Shown here: positions 1 to 8,782 of the stretch, in pieces
Layout: each line of letters begins with the position of its first letter
Numbering within the stretch: position 1 is the stretch's first letter
Source: a virus
Reading direction: 5' to 3' (one strand)
IMG/VR virus record: IMGVR_UViG_3300005337_000441
Coordinates: 1-64,000 of that record
Length of the DNA stretch: 64,000 nt
The notes under the pieces: generated by a model
The model's database searches: none
What the model was told of the DNA's origin: nothing
The model's input: the letters and a program-made list of their open reading frames with translations, nothing else
Made by a program: the position numbers and the translations under genes

Positions 1-408
1 GCCAACCAAGCCACGGCGGTCTCCATCATTCAAGCTGGTGCGGTGTACGTCTACGAGAGATCGGGCGTGACATGGACACAGGGTGCAAGACTGGTGGCGT
101 TCGATCGGGGCGCTGGCGACACTTTTGGATGTTCAGTGGACATCAATGCTGAAGGTAACAAGGTCATCGTGGGAGCCTTGTTGGCAGACGTCAGCGCACT
201 CACCACAGCAGGGGCGGCCTACGTGTTCACACTCGTGGGCGCCGCATGGGTTCAAGAAGCGAAACTCACGGCTTCTGACAAGGCTACCGGAGACAACTTT
301 GGCTGTGCTGTCGCCATTTCGGGCGAAGGCAGTCGAGCGGTCGTCGGTGCTTGGCAGGAGGATCCCGGCGGAACCAACAACGCAGGCAGCGCATACGTGT
401 ACTCCTGA
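1..408 (+). CDS. Tail-fibre protein, C-terminal part (5' end outside window)
   Basis: The reading frame is open from base 1, so only the end of the gene is present. The visible residues contain the last two repeats of an FG-GAP-like propeller family: each has a short acidic turn (such as SDKATGDNFG), a strand ending in VVGA, and a GAAYVF strand followed by a W-x-QEAKL strand. The same repeats recur in the next three genes, so this is the upstream member of a tail-fibre gene array. Propeller-type tips on phage fibres are expected to contact the host surface; that role is inferred. A strong hairpin terminator follows 16 bases after the stop. The start, the N-terminal module and the repeat number lie outside the window. 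Confidence 0.75.
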   Translation, partial: ANQATAVSIIQAGAVYVYERSGVTWTQGARLVAFDRGAGDTFGCSVDINAEGNKVIVGALLADVSALTTAGAAYVFTLVGAAWVQEAKLTASDKATGDNFGCAVAISGEGSRAVVGAWQEDPGGTNNAGSAYVYS

Positions 409-424
409 CGTAGCAAACGCACTG

Positions 425-450
425 GCCGCTCCCTTCGGGGGGCGGCTTTT
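425..450 (+). terminator. Hairpin terminator after first fibre gene
   Basis: A 9-bp stem (425-433 with 438-446, one G-T wobble) closed by a TTCG tetraloop and followed by TTTTGCCG. It has the form of a Rho-independent terminator and separates the first fibre gene from the second. Confidence 0.85.
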
Positions 451-479
451 GCCGAAATCTATTGGGCGGGTCGAAGAAG

Positions 480-498
480 ATCCGTATAGTTTTGAAGC
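480..498 (+). promoter_or_regulatory. Possible promoter before second fibre gene
   Basis: The short gap between the terminator and the next gene contains GATCCGTATAGTTTTGAAG. Its TATAGTTT core resembles, with mismatches, the TATACTT core of the better-conserved elements at 21169, 46752, 51163 and 61002. This is a weak match offered because the gene needs a start signal after the terminator. Confidence 0.3.
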
Positions 499-513
499 TG
501 AAAGGATACAGCA

Positions 514-2469
514 ATGCAACGTTCCAATCAGCCGCCGACGCCCGCTGTCCAGGACCTGACTGCGGTCGTGCCTGTGAACAAAGGCGGTACGGGGGCAACG
601 AATGTTTCTCAAGCCGCCACCAACCTGGGCGGCATCAACAGCTCCACCCTTGGCCAAGCCAACGGTCTGGCGCAGATGAACGGCTCGGGCCTCATCCCTC
701 AGGCTCAACTGCCTGACGCGGCCGTGGCGGGTCCCACCCTCTCGGGCTCCAGCACCCTGTCACTTGCTCAGATCGCCACGTTTGTGATCAGCAACTACGA
801 CAGTAACAGCACCTATGCGGTGAGCTGCTCAGCCGGCACGATCTCCATCAACGGCGACACGATCACCTACACGGCACCGGGCTCGGCCGGTACGTACACC
901 ATCACGGTGGCAGGCAAGAACTTCAGCGTCGTGGTCGGCGCCATCAAGCCCGTGACACCCACGCTCACGATGACTTCGTCGGGCAACAACACCGCGGCCA
1001 ACGTCGACATGTCGAGTTCGGCCTTCCTGATGGCCGCCGGTACGAGCACACACAAGAGCACGGACTGGGAGGTCTACAGCGACGCCAACCTGCTCAACCT
1101 GGTGAAATCCTCGCTGGACGACCTCACCAACAAGACCGGCTACGGTGCCACGGGTCTGGCTCTGTCCACGACCTACTACGGACGCTGCCGTCATCGCGCT
1201 GCCAACAACGAGGTTTCTGTCTGGTCTGACGTGGTCTCTGTCACCACCAAGGCCAAGTACGTGCCCACGGCTGAAGAAGCCAAGATCGTGGCCAGCGACA
1301 AGGTGGCGAGCGACGCGTTCGGCGCTTCCGTCGCAGTTGACAGCACGGCCACCCGTATCATCGTGGGTGCTAACCTGGCTGACGTCAGCGGTACGACCGA
1401 TGCCGGTGCGGTCTACGTTTTCATCCGTTCGGGGGTAACCTGGACGCTGGAACAGAAGATCACCGCCTCGGACAAGGCGGCCAGCGACAGCTTCGGCAAG
1501 TCGGTGGCCATCGACGCGGACGCCACCCGTCTGGCAATCGGCTCCTACCAGGCCGATGTCAGCGCAGTGACTGACGTGGGTGCGGTGTACATCTACCTGC
1601 GCACCGGCACGGTCTGGGCGTTCGAGCAAAAGATCGTGGCGGCCGACCGTGTCACGGGCGACTACTTCGGCTGGAGCCTGGCCATGGCCACCGACGGTTC
1701 TCGTCTGGTGACCGGCGCCATTCGCAACGACGTGAGCAGCATTCCGGACTCCGGCGCGGCCTACGTGTTCTCGCGCTCCGGCGCCGTCTGGACGCAAGAG
1801 CAGAAGATCGTGCCGACTGATCCGGGCAACACCGACTTCTTCGGCAACCGTGTGTCGTGTGACGCGAGCTGCACCCGCATTGCGGTCGGCGTGCGTCTGG
1901 CTGAAACCGGTTTCACCAACTCTGGTGCCGCCTACGTGTTCCTGCGCACGGGCACCACCTGGGCTCAAGAGCAGAAGATCATCCCGTTCGACGCGGCAAC
2001 CGAACTGAACTTCGGTATGACGGTGGCTCTCGACGCTACCGGTACCCGCATGGTCGTGGGCGCTCCGGCCACGGGTGCGGGCACGAGCTCGACCATTTCG
2101 GCGGTGTACATCTACCTGCGCTCCGGCACGGTCTGGGCGCTGGAGCAGAAGATCGCACCGTCGGACAAGGGTGCGGGTGACCAAGTCGGCTACTGGGTGG
2201 CCATCAACGCCACGGGTTCTCACGTCGTCGTGGGCTCTCACCAGAACGATCCGGCCAGCGTCTCCAACGCAGGTGCTGCCTACCTCTTCTCACGCAACGG
2301 GACCACCTGGAACCAAGAGAACAAGTACACGGCGTCCGACAAAGCGGCCAATGACGGCTACGGTATCACGGTGGCGATCTCTGCGGACAACTCCCGTGTG
2401 GTGATCTGTGCCTCCGATGCTGACCCGGGCGGTACGGTCGACGCCGGTGCGGTGTACGTCTACTCCTAA
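514..2469 (+). CDS. Tail-fibre paralogue with seven propeller-type repeats
   Basis: This 651-residue protein is modular. Residues about 15-70 hold a fibre motif (VNKGGTGATN, then a NLGG segment and GLIPQAQLP) typical of phage tail-fibre N-terminal regions that attach to the baseplate. An Ig-like beta domain follows at about 75-145 and a fibronectin-like domain at about 150-245 (TDWEVYSD, then TTYYGRCRHRA). From about 250 to the end there are seven repeats of roughly 56 residues, each with an acidic turn (ASDKAASDSFG and variants), a VVGA-type strand and a GAVYVF strand. Seven repeats suggest one closed seven-bladed propeller, probably the receptor-binding tip. The start is supported by AAAGGATA eight bases upstream. 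It is one of four tandem paralogues. Confidence 0.8.
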   Translation: MQRSNQPPTPAVQDLTAVVPVNKGGTGATNVSQAATNLGGINSSTLGQANGLAQMNGSGLIPQAQLPDAAVAGPTLSGSSTLSLAQIATFVISNYDSNSTYAVSCSAGTISINGDTITYTAPGSAGTYTITVAGKNFSVVVGAIKPVTPTLTMTSSGNNTAANVDMSSSAFLMAAGTSTHKSTDWEVYSDANLLNLVKSSLDDLTNKTGYGATGLALSTTYYGRCRHRAANNEVSVWSDVVSVTTKAKYVPTAEEAKIVASDKVASDAFGASVAVDSTATRIIVGANLADVSGTTDAGAVYVFIRSGVTWTLEQKITASDKAASDSFGKSVAIDADATRLAIGSYQADVSAVTDVGAVYIYLRTGTVWAFEQKIVAADRVTGDYFGWSLAMATDGSRLVTGAIRNDVSSIPDSGAAYVFSRSGAVWTQEQKIVPTDPGNTDFFGNRVSCDASCTRIAVGVRLAETGFTNSGAAYVFLRTGTTWAQEQKIIPFDAATELNFGMTVALDATGTRMVVGAPATGAGTSSTISAVYIYLRSGTVWALEQKIAPSDKGAGDQVGYWVAINATGSHVVVGSHQNDPASVSNAGAAYLFSRNGTTWNQENKYTASDKAANDGYGITVAISADNSRVVICASDADPGGTVDAGAVYVYS

Positions 2470-2484
2470 GCCACTACAACCTCT

Positions 2485-2525
2485 GGAGGCATCCTGGCTT
2501 CGGCTGGGATGCCTCCTATGCTTTT
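2485..2525 (+). terminator. Hairpin terminator with TTCG loop and TATGCTTTTT tail
   Basis: A 14-bp stem (2485-2498 with 2503-2516, two wobbles near the loop) capped by TTCG and followed by TATGCTTTTTC. The tail combines a T-tract with the TATGC element that follows many hairpins in this window. Confidence 0.85.
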
Positions 2526-2545
2526 TCGCAACATCATTTGGCGGA

Positions 2546-2570
2546 TCGCTTATATATGGTCCGAATAGCT
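2546..2570 (+). promoter_or_regulatory. Possible promoter before third fibre gene
   Basis: TCGCTTATATATGGTCC lies 30-50 bases before the third fibre gene and just after its predecessor's terminator. It resembles the TCAC-NN-ATACTT element with three changes (TCGC-TT-ATATAT). Weak match. Confidence 0.35.
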
Positions 2571-2602
2571 TTTCCTCAGTGTGTCCTTGAAAGGATTTCC
2601 CC

Positions 2603-4537
2603 ATGACTCGACAGCTGTCGGCTCCGACCCCCTCGGTGCGGCGCCTGAACATTGTCGCAGCGGTCGCCAAGGGTGGTACCTCTGCCGACAACTCGGTCGA
2701 CGCGGCAACTCAACTCGGAGCAGTCAATCTCTCAACCATCGGCGTGGCCAACGGGCCTGCCAAGGTGCAAGCCGGTGGTTTGATCGACGTGAACAACCTG
2801 CCCGCTGCTTTCCCCAAGGGTCCCACGCTGGATGGCCCTTCGGATTTCTACATCGGCGCGGTCCACACGCTGACCATCACGAACTACGACGTCGCCTCTG
2901 ACGCCTCCTACACGACCAGCGTGACGGCGGGTACGGTCAGCCGCAGCGGCGCCACCATCACCTTCACGGCACCGGGCACCATCCAGACCGTGACGCTCAC
3001 GGTGGCAGGTCGCGCAATGCAGATCAACGTGAAGAACACCGCCCCGATCACGCCTTCGATCGTGGCACCGGTGAACTATGCGACGAATCAAAGCTCGGTC
3101 GTCTACATCACGGGCAGCGCCTTTGCCCTGCCCACGGGTACGCCGTCTCATCAGTTCAGCGACTGGGAGATTGCGCTGGACATCAATTTCACGAACGTCG
3201 TGGCTCAGAGCTTCAACGACACGGTGAACAAGACCAGCTGGACGGCTCCGACCCTGTCGGCGGCAACCCAGTACTACGTGCGCACGCGCTACAAGGACAC
3301 GGTCCAGGGCTACAGCCAGTGGTCCAACCCTTCGACCTTCACCACGAAGGCCAGCTTCACCATCAGCACCGAAGAAGCCAAGCTGGTGTCTACGGACATC
3401 GCTTCCGGCGACAACTTCGGTCAATCCGTGGCTGTGAGCGGTGACGGCACCCGTGTCGTCGTGGGCGCTCATGCCAAGAACAGCTCCACCGGTGCGGCCT
3501 ATGTGTTCCTGCGCAACGCCAACGGCACGTGGACCCAAGAGCAAAAGATCGTCCCCAACGATCCGACCAGCGGTTCGGCCTTCGGTTACTCCGTCATGAT
3601 CTCCATCGATGCCACGCGCATCGTGGTGGCGGCTCCTTCCAAGACCGTCACGGTCAGCAGCCAAGGTTGCGTCTACGTCTTCTCTCGTTCGGGCACGACC
3701 TGGACCCAAGAGCAACGTATCGTGGCCAGTGATCCGGCCACGGGTGACGACTTCGGGATCTCGGCCTCCTTCAGCACGGACATGACCCGCATGGCGGTGG
3801 GTGCTGACCTGAAGACCGGTTCGGTGTCCTCGCAAGGTGCGGTGTACGTGTTCACGCGGTCTGGCACCGTCTGGTCACAAGAGCAGAAGCTGTTGATCGC
3901 TGACCCGCTGGCCAGTGACAAGTTCGGCTTCTCGGTCTCGCTGGACGCCACGGGCACGCGCTTCGTTGCCGGTGCTCAAGGCAAAGCCACCAGTGCCGGT
4001 GCAGCCTACATCTTCCTGCGTTCGGGCGTGACCTGGGCACAAGAAGCCAAGCTGCTGCCTGCGGACCCGACCAACAACTCGTTCTTCGGCTACGCCGTGG
4101 CGTCGAACTCCGACTGCACTCGCTGCGTCATCGGCGCGTACGCCAAGACGGTCACTCAGAGCACTCAGGGTGCGGCCTACATCTTCAACCGCAACACCAC
4201 GACCAACGTGTGGACCCAGGAGCAGCGTCTCGTGGCCACCGATGCGGCTGCGGCGGACTCCTTCGGCTACTCGGTCGCCATCCAGGCCGACGGTGTGCGC
4301 GCCTTCATCGGTGCACGCACCAAGAGTGGCGTGAGTGGTGTCAACCAGGGTGCAGCGTACATGTTCCTGCGCAATACTGGCACGAACGTCTGGGCTCAGG
4401 AGAACAAGCTCTCGGCCAGCGACAACGCCGCAGGTGGTCGCTACGGTCACAGCGGCTGGTTCGCTGACAGCGGCAATCGTGTCGTGATCGGTGCGAACAA
4501 CGCCGACAGCCAAGGTGCGGCCTACGTCTACGGTTAA
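2603..4537 (+). CDS. Tail-fibre paralogue with seven propeller-type repeats
   Basis: This 644-residue protein has the same plan as its upstream neighbour: an N-terminal fibre module (VAKGGTSADN, then a LGAVN segment), an Ig-like domain (TITFTAPGT near residue 125), a fibronectin-like domain (FSDWEIALD, then TQYYVRTRYK), and seven propeller-type repeats from about residue 255 to the end. Repeat turns include STDIASGDNFG, ASDPATGDDFG and ATDAAAADSFG. The N-terminal module is more divergent than in the other copies (GGTSAD in place of GGTGAT), while repeat turns and the fibronectin core stay close. A GAAAGGA ribosome-binding site precedes the ATG. Predicted to be a virion fibre recognising the host surface; the ligand is unknown. 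Confidence 0.8.
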   Translation: MTRQLSAPTPSVRRLNIVAAVAKGGTSADNSVDAATQLGAVNLSTIGVANGPAKVQAGGLIDVNNLPAAFPKGPTLDGPSDFYIGAVHTLTITNYDVASDASYTTSVTAGTVSRSGATITFTAPGTIQTVTLTVAGRAMQINVKNTAPITPSIVAPVNYATNQSSVVYITGSAFALPTGTPSHQFSDWEIALDINFTNVVAQSFNDTVNKTSWTAPTLSAATQYYVRTRYKDTVQGYSQWSNPSTFTTKASFTISTEEAKLVSTDIASGDNFGQSVAVSGDGTRVVVGAHAKNSSTGAAYVFLRNANGTWTQEQKIVPNDPTSGSAFGYSVMISIDATRIVVAAPSKTVTVSSQGCVYVFSRSGTTWTQEQRIVASDPATGDDFGISASFSTDMTRMAVGADLKTGSVSSQGAVYVFTRSGTVWSQEQKLLIADPLASDKFGFSVSLDATGTRFVAGAQGKATSAGAAYIFLRSGVTWAQEAKLLPADPTNNSFFGYAVASNSDCTRCVIGAYAKTVTQSTQGAAYIFNRNTTTNVWTQEQRLVATDAAAADSFGYSVAIQADGVRAFIGARTKSGVSGVNQGAAYMFLRNTGTNVWAQENKLSASDNAAGGRYGHSGWFADSGNRVVIGANNADSQGAAYVYG

Positions 4538-4544
4538 CAACAAG

Positions 4545-4576
4545 GGTCCGTAGGACTCAAGTAGTTTTACGGATCC
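4545..4576 (+). terminator. Weak bulged hairpin between fibre genes
   Basis: GGTCCGTA can pair with TACGGATCC with one bulged base across a 15-base loop, followed by TCTTTAAC. It is weaker than the other hairpins and may attenuate rather than stop transcription. Confidence 0.35.
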
Positions 4577-4606
4577 TCTTTAACTTTAGACTTTTCAGGA
4601 GAAGCA

Positions 4607-6454
4607 ATGGGACGGGAAGTTACCCCTCGCTCCATCCCTGTGTCCAAGATGGTTGTCCCTCTTGAACACGGCGGTACGGGTGCGAATGTGGCGCCAGACG
4701 CTGTCACCAACCTCAACCTTGTGACGACTGCACAGAAGGACCAAGTCAATGGTGTCTTCGCGCTGAACGCACAAGGCAAGATTCCGGGTTCGAAGTTCCC
4801 CAACACGGGTGCTCTGAACAAGGTCAACATGAACGGCAGCCTGACGGTCTACACCAGTCAGGTTGTGCAATTCACGATCACCGACTACGACAGCTTCCGT
4901 GCTTTCACGGTGTCGGTGGATTCCGGCACGGTGAGCCGCTCGGGTGACACCATCACCTACACGGCACCGGGCACGGCAGGCACGGCCAACCTCACGATCA
5001 ATGGTCGTGTGATTGCGATCACGATTGCGTTGCCGGCTCCGGCCACGCCGTCGATCACCTCGCCTGTGAACGGCACGACCAACGTCGTCAACAACCCGTC
5101 GTTCACTTCGTCGGCCTTCACGCCACTGGGGGACTCGTCCACGCATGCGTCCTCTGACTGGCAGATTGCCAGCGACGCAGGCTTCACGACGATCGTTTCG
5201 CAGTCGATCAATGACGCCACGAACAAGACGAGCTGGACCAGCTCGACGACGCTGGCCAACCTGACGACCTACTACGCTCGTGTCCGCTACAAGAGCACCA
5301 ACGGCAACTCCAGCGCCTACAGTGCGGCGGTGAGTTTCACGACGCGCGCCTTTGCTGCCGCGACAAGTGAAGAAGCCAAGATCGTGGCCTCCAACAAGAG
5401 CACCAATGCCCTGTTCGGCTTCTATGTCGACATCGCAGCTGACGGCTCTCGCGTGGTGGCCAACGCGCTGAACGTGGGCGGCTTTTACGTCTTCGTTCGC
5501 AGTGGTTCGACCTGGTCTCAAGAGACGTTCGTATCTGGTTCGGTGTGGTGTTCAACCATCGATGCAACTGGCACCCGTGTGGCCGTCGGTAACGCAAGCG
5601 GCGCCATCTCGATCTACAGGCGCTCGGTCTCGACCTGGTCCCTGGAGCAATCGATCAATGCCGGTGGTCAATTCGGCATCTGTATTGACTTCGACCAGGA
5701 CGCAACGCGCGTGATCGCTGGATCGAACACCGGGGCATTCGTGAACGTCTACAGCCGTTCCGGTGTGACGTGGACGCTGGAGCAAGCGCTCACCGACGCC
5801 ACCATCAGCCAGTTCGGCTGCTTTGCCTGCATGTCGTCCGACGGTACGCGTGTGGCGGCGACGGGCTACAACGGCGTGGGTGCCGGTTCCCCGAAGGTGG
5901 ACGTCTTCGTTCGTTCGGGCGTGACCTGGACACAGGAACAGCAGATCGGACCGACGACCGCTTCCACCAACATGGACTACTTCGGCGCTTGCATGGCGTT
6001 GGATTCCACGGGTACGCGTTTGCTGTGCTCTGCGAAGTACAACACCACCGCTGCGGGTATCACCGAAGCCGGTTGCGCCTATGTGTTCAAGCGCACGGGT
6101 TCCGCTTGGGCTCAAGAAGCAGTGCTCAAAGCCGACAACCCGGCTGCCAGCAACTACTTCAGCTCGGGCGCAGACATCAACGCCAACGGTGACGTCATCG
6201 CGTGTGGTTCGTGCTCTTCGGGTGCGGGCAACATCACGACGCTGTACATCTTCACCCGCACTGGCACCACCTGGACGCTGGGCAACAAGCTGCGTCCGAG
6301 TGACACGGTGGCCGGTGACAACAACCAGTTCGCGCTGAACTATCCTTACCGTCCGGTGGGGATGGCTAGCAACAACAGCCGCATCGTCTACAGTGCGGAA
6401 TACCAGGATCCGGGCGGCACTGTGGACGCTGGTTCGGCCTACATCTTCGTTTGA
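4607..6454 (+). CDS. Tail-fibre paralogue with divergent seven-repeat propeller
   Basis: 615 residues. The N-terminal fibre module is clear: LEHGGTGAN, then NLNLVTT, then LNAQGKIPGSKFPN. This is followed by an Ig-like domain (DTITYTAPGT), a fibronectin-like domain (SSDWQIASD, TTYYARVRYKS) and seven degenerate propeller-type repeats. Several repeats have lost the acidic turn and are shorter, for example those around ATGTRVAVG and QDATRVIAG, so this tip has diverged from the two upstream copies. The N-terminal module most resembles that of the next gene (QGKIPGS and NLNL in both). CAGGAGAAG precedes the start. The gene ends 16 bases before the next one with no terminator between, so the two are probably co-transcribed. 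Confidence 0.8.
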   Translation: MGREVTPRSIPVSKMVVPLEHGGTGANVAPDAVTNLNLVTTAQKDQVNGVFALNAQGKIPGSKFPNTGALNKVNMNGSLTVYTSQVVQFTITDYDSFRAFTVSVDSGTVSRSGDTITYTAPGTAGTANLTINGRVIAITIALPAPATPSITSPVNGTTNVVNNPSFTSSAFTPLGDSSTHASSDWQIASDAGFTTIVSQSINDATNKTSWTSSTTLANLTTYYARVRYKSTNGNSSAYSAAVSFTTRAFAAATSEEAKIVASNKSTNALFGFYVDIAADGSRVVANALNVGGFYVFVRSGSTWSQETFVSGSVWCSTIDATGTRVAVGNASGAISIYRRSVSTWSLEQSINAGGQFGICIDFDQDATRVIAGSNTGAFVNVYSRSGVTWTLEQALTDATISQFGCFACMSSDGTRVAATGYNGVGAGSPKVDVFVRSGVTWTQEQQIGPTTASTNMDYFGACMALDSTGTRLLCSAKYNTTAAGITEAGCAYVFKRTGSAWAQEAVLKADNPAASNYFSSGADINANGDVIACGSCSSGAGNITTLYIFTRTGTTWTLGNKLRPSDTVAGDNNQFALNYPYRPVGMASNNSRIVYSAEYQDPGGTVDAGSAYIFV

Positions 6455-6470
6455 CCACACAGGAGAACAC

Positions 6471-7793
6471 ATGGGTCGCCAATTGACCAGTCCTGTGTTG
6501 CGCCAAAGCGATCTGGCTGTCCCCATCTCCAAGGGGGGCACCGGCGCCATCACCGCACCACAGGCTGTTTCGAACTTGAACTTGACGCCGACTTCCGTGA
6601 AGGACCAAGTCGGGGGTACTGTCGGGCTCAATGCCCAAGGCAAGATCCCCGGTTCCCGGTTCCCGAACGGCAACGGCTACAACAAGGTGAACGTGGACGG
6701 AAGTCTGAACGTGGTCGCTGGTACCACGGTGCAGTTCCAAATCACGGACTTCGACAGCTTCCGCAGCTATTCGATCAGTGCTGACGTGGGTACGGTGTCG
6801 CGAACCAACGACATCATCACCTACACGGCACCGGCCTCGCTGCAAACTGCGACGCTCACCGTCAACGGTCGTGCCATCTCGCTGGCCATCGTGGCAGGGC
6901 GTCCGGCTCAGCCGAAGATCCTGGCTCCGTTCGACAACGCGGTGGGTGTCACCACGGCTGTCACTGCGACGTCTTCGGCGTTCAACGCACTGGGACCTGC
7001 GGACACGCACCAAGACTCGGACTGGCAGCTTGCCTCGGATGTGAATTTCACGAACATCCTGCAGCAGTCCCTGGCCAGCACCACCAACAAGACGACGTGG
7101 ACACCCGCGACGCTTTCCAACCTCACCGTGTACTACCTGCGGGTGCGCCATCGCGGTGTGTCTGGCAACGTCAGCGACTGGAGTCGGACTTCGTCCTTCA
7201 CCACGCTGAACCTGCCGGCTCCGACCGTGAATCTGGATCCGGCGATGAACGCGCAAGCCAGCAATGGCTACTTTGGCGCGATCGGTACCTACACGGGCAC
7301 CGTTCAAAGCTGGGTGGCCAAGATCAACGGCACGCCTTATGCAGCAGGTATCCAGTTCAGCGGCGGCAACGTCTTCTGGAACGGTGCTCTGCCGTACAGC
7401 TTGAGCGGCACCACGCTCACACTGGAAGTCACCAACAGCGGTGGTACCAACTCGGACAGCTGCGCGATGAACATCACGCCTGCCCCGATGCCTACCCTGG
7501 AGACGCAGAACTGGTCTCTACCTATCAATGTGCCGATCAATACGTTCGGTGGCGTAGGCGGTCGCAAGTGGATTGCGCGTCCCGCGATCACCTTTGCCAG
7601 CGTGAACTCTGGCTCGCTGCCTCCTGGCCTCGGGATCACTGCCAACCAAGGCGGAAATCAAGACGTCATCATCACCGGTACGCCGACGCAAGCGGGAACC
7701 TTCACCTTCACGATGTCGGTGTTCCGTAGTTCGGACTACTCGGCCGATGAAACGGTCACCACGCCGACCATCACAATCACCATCACGCCTTAA
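6471..7793 (+). CDS. Tail-fibre paralogue with Ig-like C-terminal domains
   Basis: 440 residues from the ATG at 6471, preceded by CAGGAGAAC; longer upstream starts would overlap the previous gene. The N-terminal module (ISKGGTGAITAPQ, NLNL, LNAQGKIPGSRFPN), the Ig-like domain (IITYTAPAS) and the fibronectin-like domain (DSDWQLASD, TVYYLRVRHR) match the preceding fibres. The propeller is absent. Instead there are beta-rich segments and, at about residues 365-440, a putative Ig domain of the He_PIG type (SGSLPPGLGI, then ITGTPTQAGTFTFT). This looks like replacement of the receptor-binding tip on a conserved stalk. It is the last gene of the fibre array and ends before a strong hairpin. Confidence 0.8.
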   Translation: MGRQLTSPVLRQSDLAVPISKGGTGAITAPQAVSNLNLTPTSVKDQVGGTVGLNAQGKIPGSRFPNGNGYNKVNVDGSLNVVAGTTVQFQITDFDSFRSYSISADVGTVSRTNDIITYTAPASLQTATLTVNGRAISLAIVAGRPAQPKILAPFDNAVGVTTAVTATSSAFNALGPADTHQDSDWQLASDVNFTNILQQSLASTTNKTTWTPATLSNLTVYYLRVRHRGVSGNVSDWSRTSSFTTLNLPAPTVNLDPAMNAQASNGYFGAIGTYTGTVQSWVAKINGTPYAAGIQFSGGNVFWNGALPYSLSGTTLTLEVTNSGGTNSDSCAMNITPAPMPTLETQNWSLPINVPINTFGGVGGRKWIARPAITFASVNSGSLPPGLGITANQGGNQDVIITGTPTQAGTFTFTMSVFRSSDYSADETVTTPTITITITP

Positions 7794-7810
7794 TACGTGA
7801 CGGACAAAAG

Positions 7811-7848
7811 AGCAGGAGGAGCCTTCGGGCTCCTCCTGCTCCTATGCT
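7811..7848. terminator. Bidirectional hairpin terminator with TATGCTGTC tail
   Basis: Perfect 13-bp stem (7811-7823 with 7828-7840) and a TTCG loop, lying between convergent genes. On the plus side it is followed by CCTATGCTGTCATG; on the minus side the continuation reads CTTTTGTCCGTCACG. It should stop transcription from both sides. Confidence 0.9.
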
Positions 7849-7849
7849 G

Positions 7850-8725
7850 TCATGTCAAGTCGACATTCAAGTCTTCACCGTTAGCCGTGATGGCGCCACC
7901 CGTCATCTTGATGTCACCACCTGCGAGCGTCACATCACCACCCGAGGTGCTCAAGCTGCCACTGATGGTCACGTCACCGTTGAGTTTGATGTCCGGTGAG
8001 TTGACCGTGGTAGAGCTGCTGGCGTTGATCGTCACGTCGGGTGAGTTCACATCCACCTTGGTGCTGGCATTCACCACAGCGTTCTGAGTGTTCACCTCCA
8101 CGTCCACATTGGTCGTGATAGTGAGCTTGTTGTTCGGGCTGTCCAGCAAGATGCTGTTGCCCACGTCATCCGTCACGAGAACCGTACCCACCGCCGTGTC
8201 GATCTTCACGTCGTACTTGAAGGGTTCGGTGTCGTTGTTGGATGTGTGCAGGTGCACGTACTTGTCATGCGTGCTCACCTCGAACCAGTAAGCCGTATCC
8301 TTGTCGAATGCGGTCTTGTAGTCCTTCTTGGGGATGTTACCCCAGATGTAGTTGACGGTCTCCTGGCGCCGGATGAGCGGCTCGAACATGTTCGTCGTCC
8401 AGTAGTACTCGTCGGTGTCGGCAAAGCGCCAGAGCATCACCGTCTCGCCTTCGATCACGTCAGGCGGTGTGGAGCGGTTCGGATTGCCAAAAGGCAGCCA
8501 CACGGCCACGATGGAGATGTCGCCCTCCATCTTGTCTTTGCGTTTGACGCCCTTGTGATCAGGCATGTCGATGTTGTACTCGATCTTCAGATCTTTGAGT
8601 CGGTCGTTGAACATCGAGATTTCCTCGATGGGAGTGACCTTGATCTTGTTCGTATTCCGGGGTTTGTCCTCAGAAACAATGCCCAGAGAGTAGAGTCGAA
8701 GCTGACTCATTCGGTTCAAACTCAT
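7850..8725 (-). CDS. Baseplate spike / gpV-like puncturing protein
   Basis: 291 residues. The N-terminal half (to about residue 170) is consistent with an OB-type domain (GDISIVAVWLP, ETVMLWRF). The C-terminal third is a run of short alternating strands (VNASTKVDVNSPDVTINASS, then SPDIKLNGDVTISGS) ending in a glycine-rich stretch. This is the pattern of trimeric beta-helix spikes at the tip of contractile tails, as in T4 gp5 and P2 gpV. The protein is therefore likely to sit at the centre of the baseplate and pierce the outer membrane. AAAGGACAG precedes the ATG at 8725; a second in-frame ATG lies five codons downstream. No lysozyme domain is visible. It is convergent with the fibre array and divergent from the gp46-like gene. 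Confidence 0.65.
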   Translation of the reverse strand: MSLNRMSQLRLYSLGIVSEDKPRNTNKIKVTPIEEISMFNDRLKDLKIEYNIDMPDHKGVKRKDKMEGDISIVAVWLPFGNPNRSTPPDVIEGETVMLWRFADTDEYYWTTNMFEPLIRRQETVNYIWGNIPKKDYKTAFDKDTAYWFEVSTHDKYVHLHTSNNDTEPFKYDVKIDTAVGTVLVTDDVGNSILLDSPNNKLTITTNVDVEVNTQNAVVNASTKVDVNSPDVTINASSSTTVNSPDIKLNGDVTISGSLSTSGGDVTLAGGDIKMTGGAITANGEDLNVDLT

Positions 8726-8782
8726 ACCTGTCCTTTTTTCTGAGAGTCGAAGAATCTTGTAGATCCGACCCTAGGAAAATCA

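Noticed and set aside
829-2241. A 470-residue open frame on the minus strand under the second fibre gene, and similar long frames under other fibre genes
   Set aside because: It is a shadow of the repeated, GC-rich fibre code: arginine/histidine-rich, no ribosome-binding site, and it overlaps a well-supported gene.
7841-7850. TATGCTGT read as a late promoter core
   Set aside because: It occurs after hairpins and between convergent genes, where transcription from it would be antisense; a termination or processing role fits better.
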